Below, piece after piece: positions 40,948 to 51,019 of a DNA stretch of 51,094 nucleotides. The notes under the pieces were generated by a model. The model was not told the origin of the DNA and did no database searches. It saw only the letters and a program-made list of their open reading frames with translations. Position numbers and translations under genes: made by a program. Source of the stretch: Clostridia bacterium (GTDB lineage: Bacteria > Bacillota > Clostridia > Oscillospirales > Acutalibacteraceae); the NCBI GenBank assembly GCA_030526115.1, contig JAUNDK010000011.1, positions 1-51,094 of the forward strand, in the 5' to 3' direction. Position 1 is the stretch's first letter; the number at the start of each line of letters is the position of its first letter.

Positions 40948-42258
40948 TCATTCCCCCATGTATTTCTCGGCGATTTTGCGGCAGTTTTCCGCTGTTATTA
41001 TCTCATCGTTCTGACCTCTGAGATATTTGTCGACTTCTTTTCTTATGGCTTCTCCGGCATCATTATAGAAACTGTATACACTCAGTCTGTCAACAAAGGC
41101 ATCGAGATCATCAAAAAGTCCCTCTGTATTATTTACATTTATTCTGTCATAAAACTGAGCATTTGTATTTCGGTTAATACAGAATCCCGCAAAATCCATG
41201 CCCCTTGACATTTTGCTCTTATAGTCTATGTCTGACACACAATATTTAAGAAAATCCCATGCGAGATCTTTATATGCACTTCTTGAGCTTATTGCATACG
41301 GACCCTGGGTTACGGTAAACGGAATGTTACCATCTGAATCAATCACCGTTACAGGCAGAGAATTCAGGTCGTTCTGAAATTTAAACTGGCGTATGTTCAT
41401 ATCCGCAGGACTTGGATAAATACATTTCAGAATCTGATTTTCGGTAAGTGTCAGGTCATCTATATACGGATTATTCGAGAAAGTTGTGAAACCTATTTTG
41501 TGGGCATCTATTTCCTTCGAAATACTGAGGTATTTCTCGAAGCCTTCAAAATCGCACACATCGGTAACAGGATTGAAAAAGGTTCCTATTTCCACATCGA
41601 ACATCGCCCAGTCGGAGAGCTTTATGTTCTCTCCGTAGTGACTTTCCCGCATGGCCTTCAGGTAAATATCATATATTCCGTAGCAGTCGATTTCGTTTAT
41701 TTCGTCTGTGTTATATCCTAACTCATTAAGCAGGGTTTTGTTGAATCTTGCGGTTGTATATGTGAATGAATACGGCATACCGAGGAGCCTGTCATCTATC
41801 TCCATGGCCTTGAAGATATTTGTGTAATAATCGTCCTCATTCCAGTCGGGGTCATCATTCATATATTTATACAGATTTTCAAAAAGACCTGAGCCGGAGT
41901 ACTTATACATATCGATTTTTTCAAGATCGATAATATCCCCTGCTTCACCGCTTGTAAGTTTGGCTATCATCTCGGTTTCGGAATCGTGGTCTGCATTCAC
42001 GATATTTATAACCACATTCGGATGAACCTGCATGTATTTGTTCGCCAGGTATTTAAGCTGTGGCTCTGTGCCGAAGGTATAAATTGTAAGTTCACCTGCA
42101 ACGGAAGAATCTGTGCTCTCCCCTGTTTCCTCGGGTGCGGAAAGATTGTTGTTCTCCGACAGCCTGTTGTAAATTTTCGTATTGTTACTGCAACCGCAAA
42201 CTGTTATCATCAGAAGAAGAATCAACAGAAGCGAAGCTGTTTTTTTCATGTTAATCAT
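40948..42258 (-). CDS. sugar-binding lipoprotein of ABC importer
   Basis: The 436-residue exported lipoprotein has a hydrophobic signal and a lipobox ending 'VCGCS', so the mature protein starts at a lipidated Cys. The extracellular solute-binding family 1 fold is suggested by 'GELTIYTFGTEPQLKYLANKYMQVHPNVVINIV' and 'GDIIDLEKIDMYKYSGSGLFENL', and by the late 'AYKDLAWDFLKYCVSD'. It captures a sugar or oligosaccharide for the MalFG-type pair. The start at 42258 has AAGGA six bases upstream. The substrate is unknown; no glycosidase is adjacent. Confidence 0.92.
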   Translation of the reverse strand: MINMKKTASLLLILLLMITVCGCSNNTKIYNRLSENNNLSAPEETGESTDSSVAGELTIYTFGTEPQLKYLANKYMQVHPNVVINIVNADHDSETEMIAKLTSGEAGDIIDLEKIDMYKYSGSGLFENLYKYMNDDPDWNEDDYYTNIFKAMEIDDRLLGMPYSFTYTTARFNKTLLNELGYNTDEINEIDCYGIYDIYLKAMRESHYGENIKLSDWAMFDVEIGTFFNPVTDVCDFEGFEKYLSISKEIDAHKIGFTTFSNNPYIDDLTLTENQILKCIYPSPADMNIRQFKFQNDLNSLPVTVIDSDGNIPFTVTQGPYAISSRSAYKDLAWDFLKYCVSDIDYKSKMSRGMDFAGFCINRNTNAQFYDRINVNNTEGLFDDLDAFVDRLSVYSFYNDAGEAIRKEVDKYLRGQNDEIITAENCRKIAEKYMGE

Positions 42259-42438
42259 GGATAATCCTTACCTTATATCATAATAATTAAATGATAGATA
42301 AATCTGAGTAAAATTGCAATAGATATTACAAAAAACCTGCTGCAAAACTCATTACTATTTTAGCTTTTGTATTCTTGTAAAATTTTCGGTTTTATGGTAT
42401 ATTTTTACCATTATTATTTACAGATAAAAGGAAGAAAA

Positions 42439-44244
42439 ATGGATCAGAGTAAAATACGCAATTTCAGTATTATTGCACATATAGACCACGGTAAGTCCAC
42501 ACTTGCCGACCGTATCCTCGAGCAGACCCAGTCTGTCGCCCTTCGAGACATGGAGGACCAGCTCCTTGATAACATGGACCTCGAGCGAGAGAGAGGAATT
42601 ACAATCAAAGCTCATGCCGTTTCCCTCAACTATAAGGCAAAGGACGGCGAAGAATATCTCTTTAACTTAATCGACACTCCCGGCCACGTTGACTTCAACT
42701 ACGAGGTTTCCCGTTCCCTCGCCGCATGTGAGGGTGCAGTTCTCGTTGTAGACGCATCTCAGGGTATTGAGGCCCAGACCCTCGCCAATACTTACCTTGC
42801 TGTTGATGCAGGTCTTGAGGTTATTCCTGTTCTCAACAAGATTGACCTTCCGAGTGCCGATCCCGAGAGAATTGCCACAGAGATTGAAGATGTCATCGGT
42901 ATTCCTGCAGAGGATGCCCCGAGAATCAGCGCAAAGACCGGTCTCAACATTGATCAGGTTATGGAGAAAATTGTTGCGGAATGCCCACCACCTGTCGGTG
43001 ACAAGGATGCTCCGCTTCAGGCGCTCATCTTCGACTCTTACTATGATGCATACAAGGGCGTTATTGCCTATGTAAGAATAAAGGAAGGTACTGTTCACAC
43101 AGGCGATACCATCAGAATGATGCAGGTCGGCAGTGAATTCGTTGTCACAGAGTGCGGACTTTTAAGAGCCACATCCCTCGACCCAATCGGAAAGCTCGAG
43201 GCAGGCGAAGTCGGTTACATTGCCGCTTCCATCAAGAATGTTCGAGATGCCCGTGTCGGTGATACCATCACAACAGTTGATAATCCTGCAAGTGAGGCTC
43301 TCCCGGGTTACCGTACAGTTCAGCCTATGGTATTCTGCGGTATTTACCCTGCAGACGGCGCCCACTACTCAGATCTTCGTGAAGCACTTGAGAAGCTCCA
43401 GCTCAACGATGCCGCTCTCACATTTGAGCCTGAAACATCCATAGCCCTCGGCTTTGGTTTCCGTTGCGGATTCTTAGGACTTCTCCACACAGAGATTATT
43501 CAGGAAAGACTTGAGCGTGAGTTCAATCTTGACCTTATTACCACAGCACCATCCGTTGTTTACAGAATCACAAAGACAGACGGAAGTGTAGTACTCATCG
43601 ATAACCCGACAAACTACCCGGATCCTTCTCACATCAAAGAGGCCGAGGAGCCTATCACAAATGCCCACATCTACTCACCAACCGAGTATGTTGGTAACAT
43701 CATGGAGCTCTGTCAGGACAGACGCGGTGTGTTCAAGGATATGAGCTACATTGACACAGACCGTGTTGATATTCACTACGAGCTTCCGCTCAATGAAATT
43801 ATCTACGACTTCTTCGATGCCCTCAAGTCAAGAACAAGAGGTTATGCAAGCTTTGACTACGAGGTTAAGGGTTACGAGAAATCCAACCTTGTTAAGCTCG
43901 ATATCATGCTCAACGGTGATGTTGTTGATGCATTAAGCTTCATCATTCACTCCGAAAAGGCCTATGCAAAGGCAAGAAGAATGTGCGAAAAGCTCAAGGA
44001 TAAAATTCCGAGACAGCTCTTCGAGGTTCCTGTTCAGGCCTGCATAGGCGGTAAGATTATCGCCCGTGAGACTGTTCGTGCCATGCGTAAGGACGTTCTT
44101 GCAAAGTGCTACGGCGGTGATATTACCCGAAAGAAGAAGCTCCTTGAAAAGCAGAAGGAAGGTAAAAAGAGAATGCGTCAGCTCGGTTCTGTTGAGGTTC
44201 CGCAGGAGGCATTCATGGCTGTTCTCAAGCTGGACGAAGACTGA
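42439..44244 (+). CDS. lepA: elongation factor 4 (back-translocating GTPase)
   Basis: The 601-residue translational GTPase has G1 '[13 protein letters not shown]' at the start, switch II 'DTPGHVDF', G4 'NKID' and the EF4-specific C-terminal domain ('[22 protein letters not shown]'). The open frame begins 24 codons further upstream, but the ATG at 42439 has AAAGGAAG and begins the conserved '[16 protein letters not shown]'. It is coupled to hemW by a one-base overlap (TGATG), a common lepA-hemW order in Firmicutes. Confidence 0.97.
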   Translation: MDQSKIRNFSIIAHIDHGKSTLADRILEQTQSVALRDMEDQLLDNMDLERERGITIKAHAVSLNYKAKDGEEYLFNLIDTPGHVDFNYEVSRSLAACEGAVLVVDASQGIEAQTLANTYLAVDAGLEVIPVLNKIDLPSADPERIATEIEDVIGIPAEDAPRISAKTGLNIDQVMEKIVAECPPPVGDKDAPLQALIFDSYYDAYKGVIAYVRIKEGTVHTGDTIRMMQVGSEFVVTECGLLRATSLDPIGKLEAGEVGYIAASIKNVRDARVGDTITTVDNPASEALPGYRTVQPMVFCGIYPADGAHYSDLREALEKLQLNDAALTFEPETSIALGFGFRCGFLGLLHTEIIQERLEREFNLDLITTAPSVVYRITKTDGSVVLIDNPTNYPDPSHIKEAEEPITNAHIYSPTEYVGNIMELCQDRRGVFKDMSYIDTDRVDIHYELPLNEIIYDFFDALKSRTRGYASFDYEVKGYEKSNLVKLDIMLNGDVVDALSFIIHSEKAYAKARRMCEKLKDKIPRQLFEVPVQACIGGKIIARETVRAMRKDVLAKCYGGDITRKKKLLEKQKEGKKRMRQLGSVEVPQEAFMAVLKLDED

Positions 44245-45338
44245 TGAAAAACATCGGCATATATATACATGTCCCCTTCTGTGCCACTAAATGCCCGTAC
44301 TGTGATTTCTACTCGAGACCACCTTTAAAGGGCAGTGATATGTTAAAAAGATACACCGAGAGCATAGTAAAATATCTCTCGGTGTATTCCGATAATTATG
44401 GGGAAAGACCTGTTGACACAGTCTATTTCGGCGGCGGCACACCAAGTCTGCTGGGTGCGGATAATCTGTGTGAAATACTTTCTGCATGTAAGAAATTCTT
44501 TAAAGTTACTGAAGATGCGGAAATAACAGTTGAGGCGAATCCCTGCTCTGTTAACTTTGAATTCTTCAGAACAATAAAGGAAGGCGGATTCAACCGCCTG
44601 TCCATGGGTTTACAGTCAGCCAATGACGATGAGCTTGAATTTCTGGGCAGAAAACACAGCTCAGAAGAGGCCGCAGAAGCGGTGAAATCCGCACAGAAGG
44701 CAGGATTTGACAACATATCCCTCGATCTTATGATGGGGCTTCCGAACCAGACAGAGGATAAACTCAGGCACTCAATAGAATTCTGTGCATCTCTTGGAGT
44801 TCAGCACATAAGCTCATATATACTCAAAATTGAGGAAAATACCGTATTCGGCAGAAAAGGCATAGAAAGCCTCGATGATGATGAAACCGGTGACCTCTAT
44901 CTCTTTATGGTAAACGAACTTGCAAAGCACGGCTATAATCAGTATGAGATAAGCAATTTCTGCAAAGCAGGCTTTATGGCAGGGCACAACACAAAATACT
45001 GGCACTGTGAGGAATACATAGGAATCGGACCATCTGCCCACTCTTTCATTGACGGCAGGCGCTTCTATTATGACAGAAATCTCGATAAATTCATTAACGG
45101 AACTGAGCCGGTTCAGGACGGTGAAGGCGGAGAACCAGAAGAGAAAATCATGCTTGCATTAAGGCTCACAGAGGGTATTACCCCCGAAAGTTTCGGTGAG
45201 AATGTTTTCAACAGGCTTAAGGCAAGAGGTGGAAAACTTCCTGAAAATCTTATTAACATAAGTGATGAGAAAATATGCCTGACCCCAGAAGGATTCCTTG
45301 TTTCAAATTCGGTTATATTGTTTTTACTTGATAACTGA
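44244..45338 (+). CDS. hemW: radical SAM heme chaperone HemW
   Basis: The 364-residue HemN-like radical SAM protein has the cluster motif with Cys13, Cys17 and Cys20 ('CATKCPYCDF'). 'VDTVYFGGGTPSLL' and 'GFNRLSMGLQSANDDELEFLGR' follow, as does 'YEISNFCKAGFMAGHNTKYW'. The first Phe after the third Cys and the HemW-type C-terminus support heme chaperone rather than coproporphyrinogen dehydrogenase. It shares one base with the lepA stop. It ends at a bidirectional terminator. Confidence 0.93.
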   Translation: MKNIGIYIHVPFCATKCPYCDFYSRPPLKGSDMLKRYTESIVKYLSVYSDNYGERPVDTVYFGGGTPSLLGADNLCEILSACKKFFKVTEDAEITVEANPCSVNFEFFRTIKEGGFNRLSMGLQSANDDELEFLGRKHSSEEAAEAVKSAQKAGFDNISLDLMMGLPNQTEDKLRHSIEFCASLGVQHISSYILKIEENTVFGRKGIESLDDDETGDLYLFMVNELAKHGYNQYEISNFCKAGFMAGHNTKYWHCEEYIGIGPSAHSFIDGRRFYYDRNLDKFINGTEPVQDGEGGEPEEKIMLALRLTEGITPESFGENVFNRLKARGGKLPENLINISDEKICLTPEGFLVSNSVILFLLDN

Positions 45339-45352
45339 ACAGACAGCACAAC

Positions 45353-45380
45353 AGCCCGGACAAAAGTCCGGGCTGAATTT
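45353..45380. terminator. bidirectional terminator between hemW and the MacB-like permease
   Basis: The 9-bp perfect stem AGCCCGGAC/GTCCGGGCT with an AAAA loop is followed by GAATTTTTA on the plus strand. Confidence 0.85.
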
Positions 45381-45386
45381 TTATGC

Positions 45387-46685
45387 TTATTCGTGTCTTA
45401 ATGCGTCGATAGGATTGAGGTTTGAAGCCTGAATTGCAGGGAATAATCCGAAGATGATACCGATAGCCATGGAGAATAATACGGCTATTACCATTGCAGG
45501 AATGCTCAATGCAAAAGGCGTCTTCATAACATTAGAGATAACCTTGGCGAGGGCAATACCTGCGCCTACACCTATGAGACCGCCAAAACTTGTGAGGGCA
45601 ACCGCCTCAGAGAGGAACTGGGCGCGGATTCTGCCTTTTTTTGCACCTATAGCCTTTTTAAGACCAATCTCTCTTGTTCTCTCGGTTACGGAAACCAGCA
45701 TTATGTTCATAACACCGATACCGCCTACAAGCAGAGATATACTTGCAATCCAGATGAGCATCTGGTTTGTCTCATTGGCAAGATCCTGCTCTTTCTGGAG
45801 CTCCTTAAGAAGGTCTTCGTGTTTATACTTGAACACAGAGCCACCGGAGCTGTTATTATTGTTTGTGGAAATGAAGCTGTTGAGATAATCCGATACTGCC
45901 TTTCCCGCTTTGCTCATCTCTGAGGTTCCCGATGCCTTGATTACCATATTCTGAGGCTCGTCGAAAATATAGATATTCGGCCATATAGAATTCGGAACAA
46001 AAACGAGACCTGTGTTGGAACTCTGAGAGGAATAGTAATTGTAATAGTCCGCAATGGTATCGATTATCGGCTCATACTCGTCCATCTCTGTTACCAGACC
46101 TACAACTGTGAGAGGAGTATTTTTTATCTCAATTACCTTTCCGATTGGATTTTCGTTACCGAAAAGATTCTCTGACATTTTCTTATCAAGAATACAGATA
46201 TTTCTGAATTCGCTGTAATCTTTGTCGATAAACAGTCGTCCGCTTTTAATCTGATATCTGCATGTTGAGAAATAGGAGTTGTCTATGCCGTAAACATAGC
46301 CGGATGTACTGCTGTTGATATAATAGATATTGCTTTCCTGACGCATTGTGTATGCGGATGCAGCAACAACTGTATCTATATTTCTGACATGCTTTATCAT
46401 TTTATCGCTGATTACCGATACACCGCTCGGAACACCCTCGTAATCATTAATCTGATATACCCAGTCATCCTGATAAATCTGAACCCTGACGAGATTATCT
46501 CCGTTACCGATGAGCTTTTCCTTGATTCTCTCGTTGGTACCCTGAATTGCGGAAACTATGGCGATAATCGCCGCAATACCTATGATAATACCCAGCATGG
46601 TGAGAAGAGAACGGAGTTTGTGGGACCATATACCCTGAAACGAAAGCTTTAGATTTTCAAACATCTGCTCAGTCCTCCTCTGCAA
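45387..46685 (-). CDS. MacB-like ABC transporter permease
   Basis: The 432-residue permease has one N-terminal helix, a large exported periplasmic-core-like domain (about residues 45-300), and three C-terminal helices of FtsX/MacB type. It begins 'MFENLKLSFQGIWSHKLRSLLTMLGIIIGIAAIIAI'-like sequence from an internal Met near residue 8. 'GGIGVMNIMLVSVTERTREIGLKKAIGAKK' is the MacB-family motif. It overlaps the adaptor gene upstream by 17 bases. With the ATPase at 48942 it forms an exporter for peptides, lipids or drugs. Last gene of the operon. Confidence 0.92.
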   Translation of the reverse strand: MQRRTEQMFENLKLSFQGIWSHKLRSLLTMLGIIIGIAAIIAIVSAIQGTNERIKEKLIGNGDNLVRVQIYQDDWVYQINDYEGVPSGVSVISDKMIKHVRNIDTVVAASAYTMRQESNIYYINSSTSGYVYGIDNSYFSTCRYQIKSGRLFIDKDYSEFRNICILDKKMSENLFGNENPIGKVIEIKNTPLTVVGLVTEMDEYEPIIDTIADYYNYYSSQSSNTGLVFVPNSIWPNIYIFDEPQNMVIKASGTSEMSKAGKAVSDYLNSFISTNNNNSSGGSVFKYKHEDLLKELQKEQDLANETNQMLIWIASISLLVGGIGVMNIMLVSVTERTREIGLKKAIGAKKGRIRAQFLSEAVALTSFGGLIGVGAGIALAKVISNVMKTPFALSIPAMVIAVLFSMAIGIIFGLFPAIQASNLNPIDALRHE

Positions 46686-48945
46686 TCATCGTATCATCGG
46701 GAATATATTCATCAGAAAAATCTTCAGTGAAATCTTCTGTCGGCATGTCATCGAAACCTTCATCGTATGTTGGCATATCAGGTACATAACCGTCATCGGA
46801 AGACGGGTCCTCAACCGGGTTGCCCTCGGTGTCCACTGCCTTAACGCCTTCTTTTGCTGTGCCGTATGGGAATGCAACATAATCATTAATTGTAAGGCCT
46901 GCCTTGATTTCCGTGTAATTATCCCAGATGGTTTTACCTGTTGATACATAGGACTTCACGAGAACTCCGTTTTCTACCCTGAGTACATAACTGCCCACAT
47001 CGTCTTTTCTGATATAAGCCTTATCAAGATAGAGATTGGAACCGGAACTGCTTCCTGTTGTTTTGAAGTTCATGTTCAGGTAATCGCCTGTTGTGAGATC
47101 GTCTGCATTGTGAAGTATTCCGACAAATTCATAATTGGAATTCTTCTGAGATCCGCTGTCATAGTAATAGCTGCTGCCGCTGTCCTCAGGGAAGTCTGAT
47201 ATGGATACAATCTCACCGTCATAGCTTGAGTATGTAGTCCATGACTGTGCGGTGAACATTGAACCTACACCAACGGTTCCGAGCATGTTCTCGCCTATGG
47301 TACCCTTTACATAAACGCCGTCACCGCCGGAAACTACCATGAGCGGTTCTCCGCTCATTTCGGCCTCTTCTATATCATTGAGTTTTCTTACTATGCCGTT
47401 TACTTCACTGACAACACTGGCATTATCCAGCTCAAGCTTCGCTTTTTCATAGTTAATCTGAGCCTGTTTGAAATCATTTTCGAGATTCTTTATCTCTGTT
47501 TCTTTCTGCTGAATAGCCTCTTTTAATTCCTCCGGAGTATATACGGTTCCGGAGCTTCCACCCCAGTATCCGCCGCTGTAATCGTCATCTGTGTCCTCAT
47601 CATCATCGATTACCTCATCTGTAATATCTTCGATAATGGTAGGGAAAGTGTAGAATCCGGATTCATCCTTTGTGCCGTCAAACTTCCACGCCCTGATAAG
47701 TTCTCCGTACTCTGAATTGTCTTCTCTGAGCTCAAAAACAGCGCAGAAGGGCTTGTCGTAAGATACCGGTCTGTGGTCCGAGGTGGTGTACATCTCTGTT
47801 CCCGGGAACGGAGCTTCGGGTTCCGGAGTTATCTGAGGAACCGGAGTTACATCCGCATCCGTAATATCTTCGGTATTACCGTCATCGTTTCCTGTTACGG
47901 AAAGGCTGAGAGGATTAAAGGTTCTGCCGAATCTTGCAAGGGAACTGAAGAAGATATTACCCGACTCGGTGGTTTCTTCGGAGCTTTCTGATGATTCGTT
48001 CTCAGCATTATCAGAATTTTCGCTGTTTTCGGAAGATTCATCCGGAACAGAAGTTTCCTCAGAAGACTCCGGCTCGGTTGTCGGTTCTGCCGAAGGTTCC
48101 ACTGTCGGAGTAACATCAGGTGTGGCAGTAGGAGCTTCTGTCGGCTCTGCCGTTGGAGTTACAGCAGGTGTGGCAGTAGGTTCTTCCGATGGTACTGCTG
48201 TCGGTGTGGGAGTCGGCTCCTCTGTCGGTTCTGTTGTAGGGCTTGGCTCAGGACTTATCTCCGGGCTCGGCTCAGGCGACTCGCTCGGGGCAGGTTCCGG
48301 GGAAGGAACAAGTCCGTAAACCCTGGCGATGAACTCTCTTCTGATTATCGCATCTTTTGTGATAATGTATCTGTATGGATCTTCACTTGTTCCGGCACCT
48401 GTATAAGGCACACTCATAAGTGTTACCTTTTCATATACATTTGCATGGCTCTCCGGAATCGGAGCTATTGACGGTTCAACGGGATCATCCGGCTCAATGG
48501 GGTCCGGGAAGTATCCTCCGCCTCCGCCGTAGCTTGGGGTGGTGTTATTGAGTTTCTCAAGCTCTTTCTGTGCCTCTTTTATCTGGAGTTCGATTTTCTG
48601 AACATCGATATCAGCACTCTGGGCCTGAATTTCCAGGAGGGTTTTATCGTAATCGACAAGATTGTCACCGATTTTTACTTCATCGCCCTCTTTTACATAT
48701 ACTTTTGTTACCTTTTTATCGGAATCGGCATAAACCTCCTGGGTATAGTCGGAGATTACACTTCCGTAGTAATAGCCCTCATCATCGCCATAGTAATAAT
48801 CAAGGCCGACATATCTTACCGGCTGAACCTCAGCGGTGGCACTGCTCTCCTTCTTTTTTCCGAGAAAGAGCACCGAGCCGGCAATAATAGCAAGTATGAG
48901 CAGTATGCAGATAATTGCTATGAGTATTCCTTTAAATTTTTTCAT
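46669..48945 (-). CDS. HlyD-type adaptor with large insertion in the coiled-coil hairpin
   Basis: The 758-residue adaptor is anchored by an N-terminal helix (about 7-29). A lipoyl half ('VTKVYVKEGDEVKIGDNLVDYD', about 79-100) is followed by helix 1 of the coiled coil (104-134) and helix 2 (about 470-508), then the second lipoyl half, the beta-barrel and the membrane-proximal domain. Between the helices, residues 135-467, lies an insertion with a Gly/Tyr-rich start, a folded-looking stretch near 165-210, a Pro/Thr/Ser/Glu repeat (214-325) and an Asp-rich end (445-455). The usual length is about 400. Two further acidic stretches close the C-terminus. It overlaps the ATPase by four bases. Confidence 0.87.
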   Translation of the reverse strand: MKKFKGILIAIICILLILAIIAGSVLFLGKKKESSATAEVQPVRYVGLDYYYGDDEGYYYGSVISDYTQEVYADSDKKVTKVYVKEGDEVKIGDNLVDYDKTLLEIQAQSADIDVQKIELQIKEAQKELEKLNNTTPSYGGGGGYFPDPIEPDDPVEPSIAPIPESHANVYEKVTLMSVPYTGAGTSEDPYRYIITKDAIIRREFIARVYGLVPSPEPAPSESPEPSPEISPEPSPTTEPTEEPTPTPTAVPSEEPTATPAVTPTAEPTEAPTATPDVTPTVEPSAEPTTEPESSEETSVPDESSENSENSDNAENESSESSEETTESGNIFFSSLARFGRTFNPLSLSVTGNDDGNTEDITDADVTPVPQITPEPEAPFPGTEMYTTSDHRPVSYDKPFCAVFELREDNSEYGELIRAWKFDGTKDESGFYTFPTIIEDITDEVIDDDEDTDDDYSGGYWGGSSGTVYTPEELKEAIQQKETEIKNLENDFKQAQINYEKAKLELDNASVVSEVNGIVRKLNDIEEAEMSGEPLMVVSGGDGVYVKGTIGENMLGTVGVGSMFTAQSWTTYSSYDGEIVSISDFPEDSGSSYYYDSGSQKNSNYEFVGILHNADDLTTGDYLNMNFKTTGSSSGSNLYLDKAYIRKDDVGSYVLRVENGVLVKSYVSTGKTIWDNYTEIKAGLTINDYVAFPYGTAKEGVKAVDTEGNPVEDPSSDDGYVPDMPTYDEGFDDMPTEDFTEDFSDEYIPDDTMIAEED

Positions 48946-49679
48946 TCCTGAACCTCCGTGGATACAGAGTCTGTGTTATTTCCGAAAGGATTATAACCAT
49001 CGATAATTTCATCGTTGCCGTAAATTCTGCCATCGAGAATATGCTTTATTTTTTTTGCATGACGGGCAACATTTGCATCGTGGGTAATCATGAGTATTGT
49101 TACACCCTCATCGTTGAGCTGTCTGAAAAGCTCCATAACCTGACGGCCTGACTCCTGGTCAAGGGCACCGGTGGGCTCGTCGGCGAGGATAATATCAGGC
49201 TTGTTTACAAGTGCTCTTGCAATGGCAACTCTCTGGCACTGACCACCGGAAAGCTGACTGGAATTAAAGTTTACTCTGTCACCGAGACCAACTCTTTCAA
49301 GGGCCTTTCGTGCAAGTTCTTTTCTCTCTTTCGGGCGCACTCCGGCATATAAAAGCGGAAGTGCAACATTCTGCAGGGCAGACTGTTTCGGAAGCAGGTT
49401 AAAGCTCTGGAAAACAAAGCCTATGCTCTTGAGTCTTACGGATGAGAGCTGGTTATCGTTCATGGACTGAATATCGTTACCGGCAAGGTAATATGTGCCG
49501 GATGTTGCCTTATCGAGACAGCCTATGATATTCATGAGTGTTGTTTTACCTGAACCTGACGGGCCCATTATCGCAAGATAATCGCCCTTTTCTACCGAGA
49601 GATTTATATCTTTGAGAACAGGTACTTCGATTTTTCCCTGCATATAGGTCTTATAAATATTTTTGAGTTCGAGTATCAT
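48942..49679 (-). CDS. MacB-like ABC transporter ATPase
   Basis: The 245-residue nucleotide-binding subunit has Walker A 'GPSGSGKTT' near residue 38, Q-loop 'FVFQSFNLLPKQSALQNV', signature 'LSGGQCQRVAIARAL' near 140 and Walker B 'ILADEPTGALD' with the catalytic Glu. 'SFNLLP' is typical of the LolD/MacB exporter ATPases. Four-base overlaps with both neighbouring adaptors show tight coupling. Confidence 0.95.
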   Translation of the reverse strand: MILELKNIYKTYMQGKIEVPVLKDINLSVEKGDYLAIMGPSGSGKTTLMNIIGCLDKATSGTYYLAGNDIQSMNDNQLSSVRLKSIGFVFQSFNLLPKQSALQNVALPLLYAGVRPKERKELARKALERVGLGDRVNFNSSQLSGGQCQRVAIARALVNKPDIILADEPTGALDQESGRQVMELFRQLNDEGVTILMITHDANVARHAKKIKHILDGRIYGNDEIIDGYNPFGNNTDSVSTEVQE

Positions 49680-50872
49680 CCGAATACCTCATCTCCACCG
49701 AAATCCGCATCGGCAAAATCATCTTCATATTCACCTGCATCAAAAGCACCCTCATCAAAGGCACCTTCGTCAAAGGAGTCGTAATCATCATATTCCGGGA
49801 AAACATTATCCGAAGGGATAATATCATCTGCCGCAAGAGAAGCGGAGTAATCGGTTGTGGTGCTCATTCCATCCACATAAATATCCATTGGGAATGCGAG
49901 GTACATATCCTCGGTGAGACCGCTGACAATCTGATAAACGTCGCTCTGCTCGTCATATTCTCCGAGGGATACCTTTGTTCTGAAAAGTCTGCCGCCATCC
50001 TGGGCTGCCCAGACTGTGGAATCTTCTGTGTTTATGTAATAGGACGGAATCCATATTCCGTTTCTTGCCTCTGACTGACCGTTGTCCTCTTCAACATATA
50101 CATGCTGACCGAGCATGAGGCCTTCCATGTTTTCGAGCTCGGCATAGAAGGTGTAGTTGGATGCGGAATCTCCGCCTGAACCGTAACCGTAATAAAAGCC
50201 CATGTCTGAATTGTTGTTTTCATCAGCCTGGTTTGCAATGGATATGATTGTTGCTTTCCACATTGCATTCTCATCAACTCTGGAACGTACTACGACATTC
50301 ATGCCCTCCCAGATGCTCTGACGGTTAAGCTCGCTTACGGTACCCTTTACACGGTAATTACCGAGGGAAAGAATTTTTATGAAAGCGTTGTCGGAACTTC
50401 CGCCGTAATCGTCGTTGTTTGTCTTTTTAACGGATTTGATAATACCGTCGATTTCGCTTTTTACTTCTGTGTTTTTAAGAGAATCCTCTATGGTTACTAT
50501 TTCGGACTCTTTTTCCACCTTGTTGTACTGCTCCTGCTTTATGTCAAGCTCTGCTGACTGAATTTCAAGAGAATACTGAAGCTGCTGATCTTCACTTGCC
50601 TTCAGCTTCTCAGCCTGGAGACTTTCAAGGGTTTTCTCGAGGGTGTCTATTCTTGTTACGATAGTATCAAGCTCAAGTTTTGCCTGTTCGAGACTGAGTT
50701 CAATTGCATCAACATCATATTCAAAAAGAATATCGCCGGCCTTGACCTCGTCGCCCTCTTCCACATATACTTTGGCAATTTTCTTGCTGTCGTCCTTCTC
50801 AACCTTAAGCTCACTCTGGGGCTCTACAACTCCTGTAAGCTTGCTTGCATTACCGAGACTTCCTCCGTTCAT
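49676..50872 (-). CDS. HlyD-type adaptor body, cut from its membrane anchor by a stop codon
   Basis: The 398-residue frame encodes a normal adaptor body: first lipoyl half ('KIAKVYVEEGDEVKAGDILFEYD'), a coiled-coil hairpin (about 55-130), second lipoyl half ('TEVKSEIDGIIKSV'), beta-barrel and an Asp/Glu-rich tail. It starts at an internal Met with only a weak AAGAG upstream, in the same frame as a signal-anchor fragment at 50879-51019. Only the TAA at 50879-50881 separates them. Without readthrough, the protein made would stay in the cytosol. The rest is undamaged, suggesting a recent mutation or a base error. Confidence 0.85.
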   Translation of the reverse strand: MNGGSLGNASKLTGVVEPQSELKVEKDDSKKIAKVYVEEGDEVKAGDILFEYDVDAIELSLEQAKLELDTIVTRIDTLEKTLESLQAEKLKASEDQQLQYSLEIQSAELDIKQEQYNKVEKESEIVTIEDSLKNTEVKSEIDGIIKSVKKTNNDDYGGSSDNAFIKILSLGNYRVKGTVSELNRQSIWEGMNVVVRSRVDENAMWKATIISIANQADENNNSDMGFYYGYGSGGDSASNYTFYAELENMEGLMLGQHVYVEEDNGQSEARNGIWIPSYYINTEDSTVWAAQDGGRLFRTKVSLGEYDEQSDVYQIVSGLTEDMYLAFPMDIYVDGMSTTTDYSASLAADDIIPSDNVFPEYDDYDSFDEGAFDEGAFDAGEYEDDFADADFGGDEVFG

Positions 50873-50878
50873 AAACTC

Positions 50879-51019
50879 TTAAACTGAAGTAACATAGGCA
50901 CTTGCCTCATCCTCTGCCTGCGCGGGAGTAAAACCGCCGTTCATATAATACCAGCCTGCTGTGCCGGCTCCCGCAAGGACCAGAAGAGTTATTATTACAG
51001 CTACTATCTTCTTTTTCAT
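50879..51019 (-). pseudogene. signal-anchor fragment of the first HlyD-type adaptor
   Basis: The ATG at 51019 has an AAAGGA site and encodes 46 residues: a Lys-rich start, a hydrophobic anchor (about 5-24), then an Ala/Glu-rich linker ending 'ASAYVTSV' before TAA. Three codons later in frame, the adaptor body continues ('EFMNGGSLGNASK'). A single base change such as CAA to TAA explains the break. As written, the full gene would be 49676-51019. Confidence 0.82.

Noticed and set aside
47969-48319. Repetitive PTSE-coding tract as a CRISPR-like or tandem-repeat locus
   Set aside because: The repeats are irregular, in frame, and explained by the low-complexity protein segment of the adaptor.
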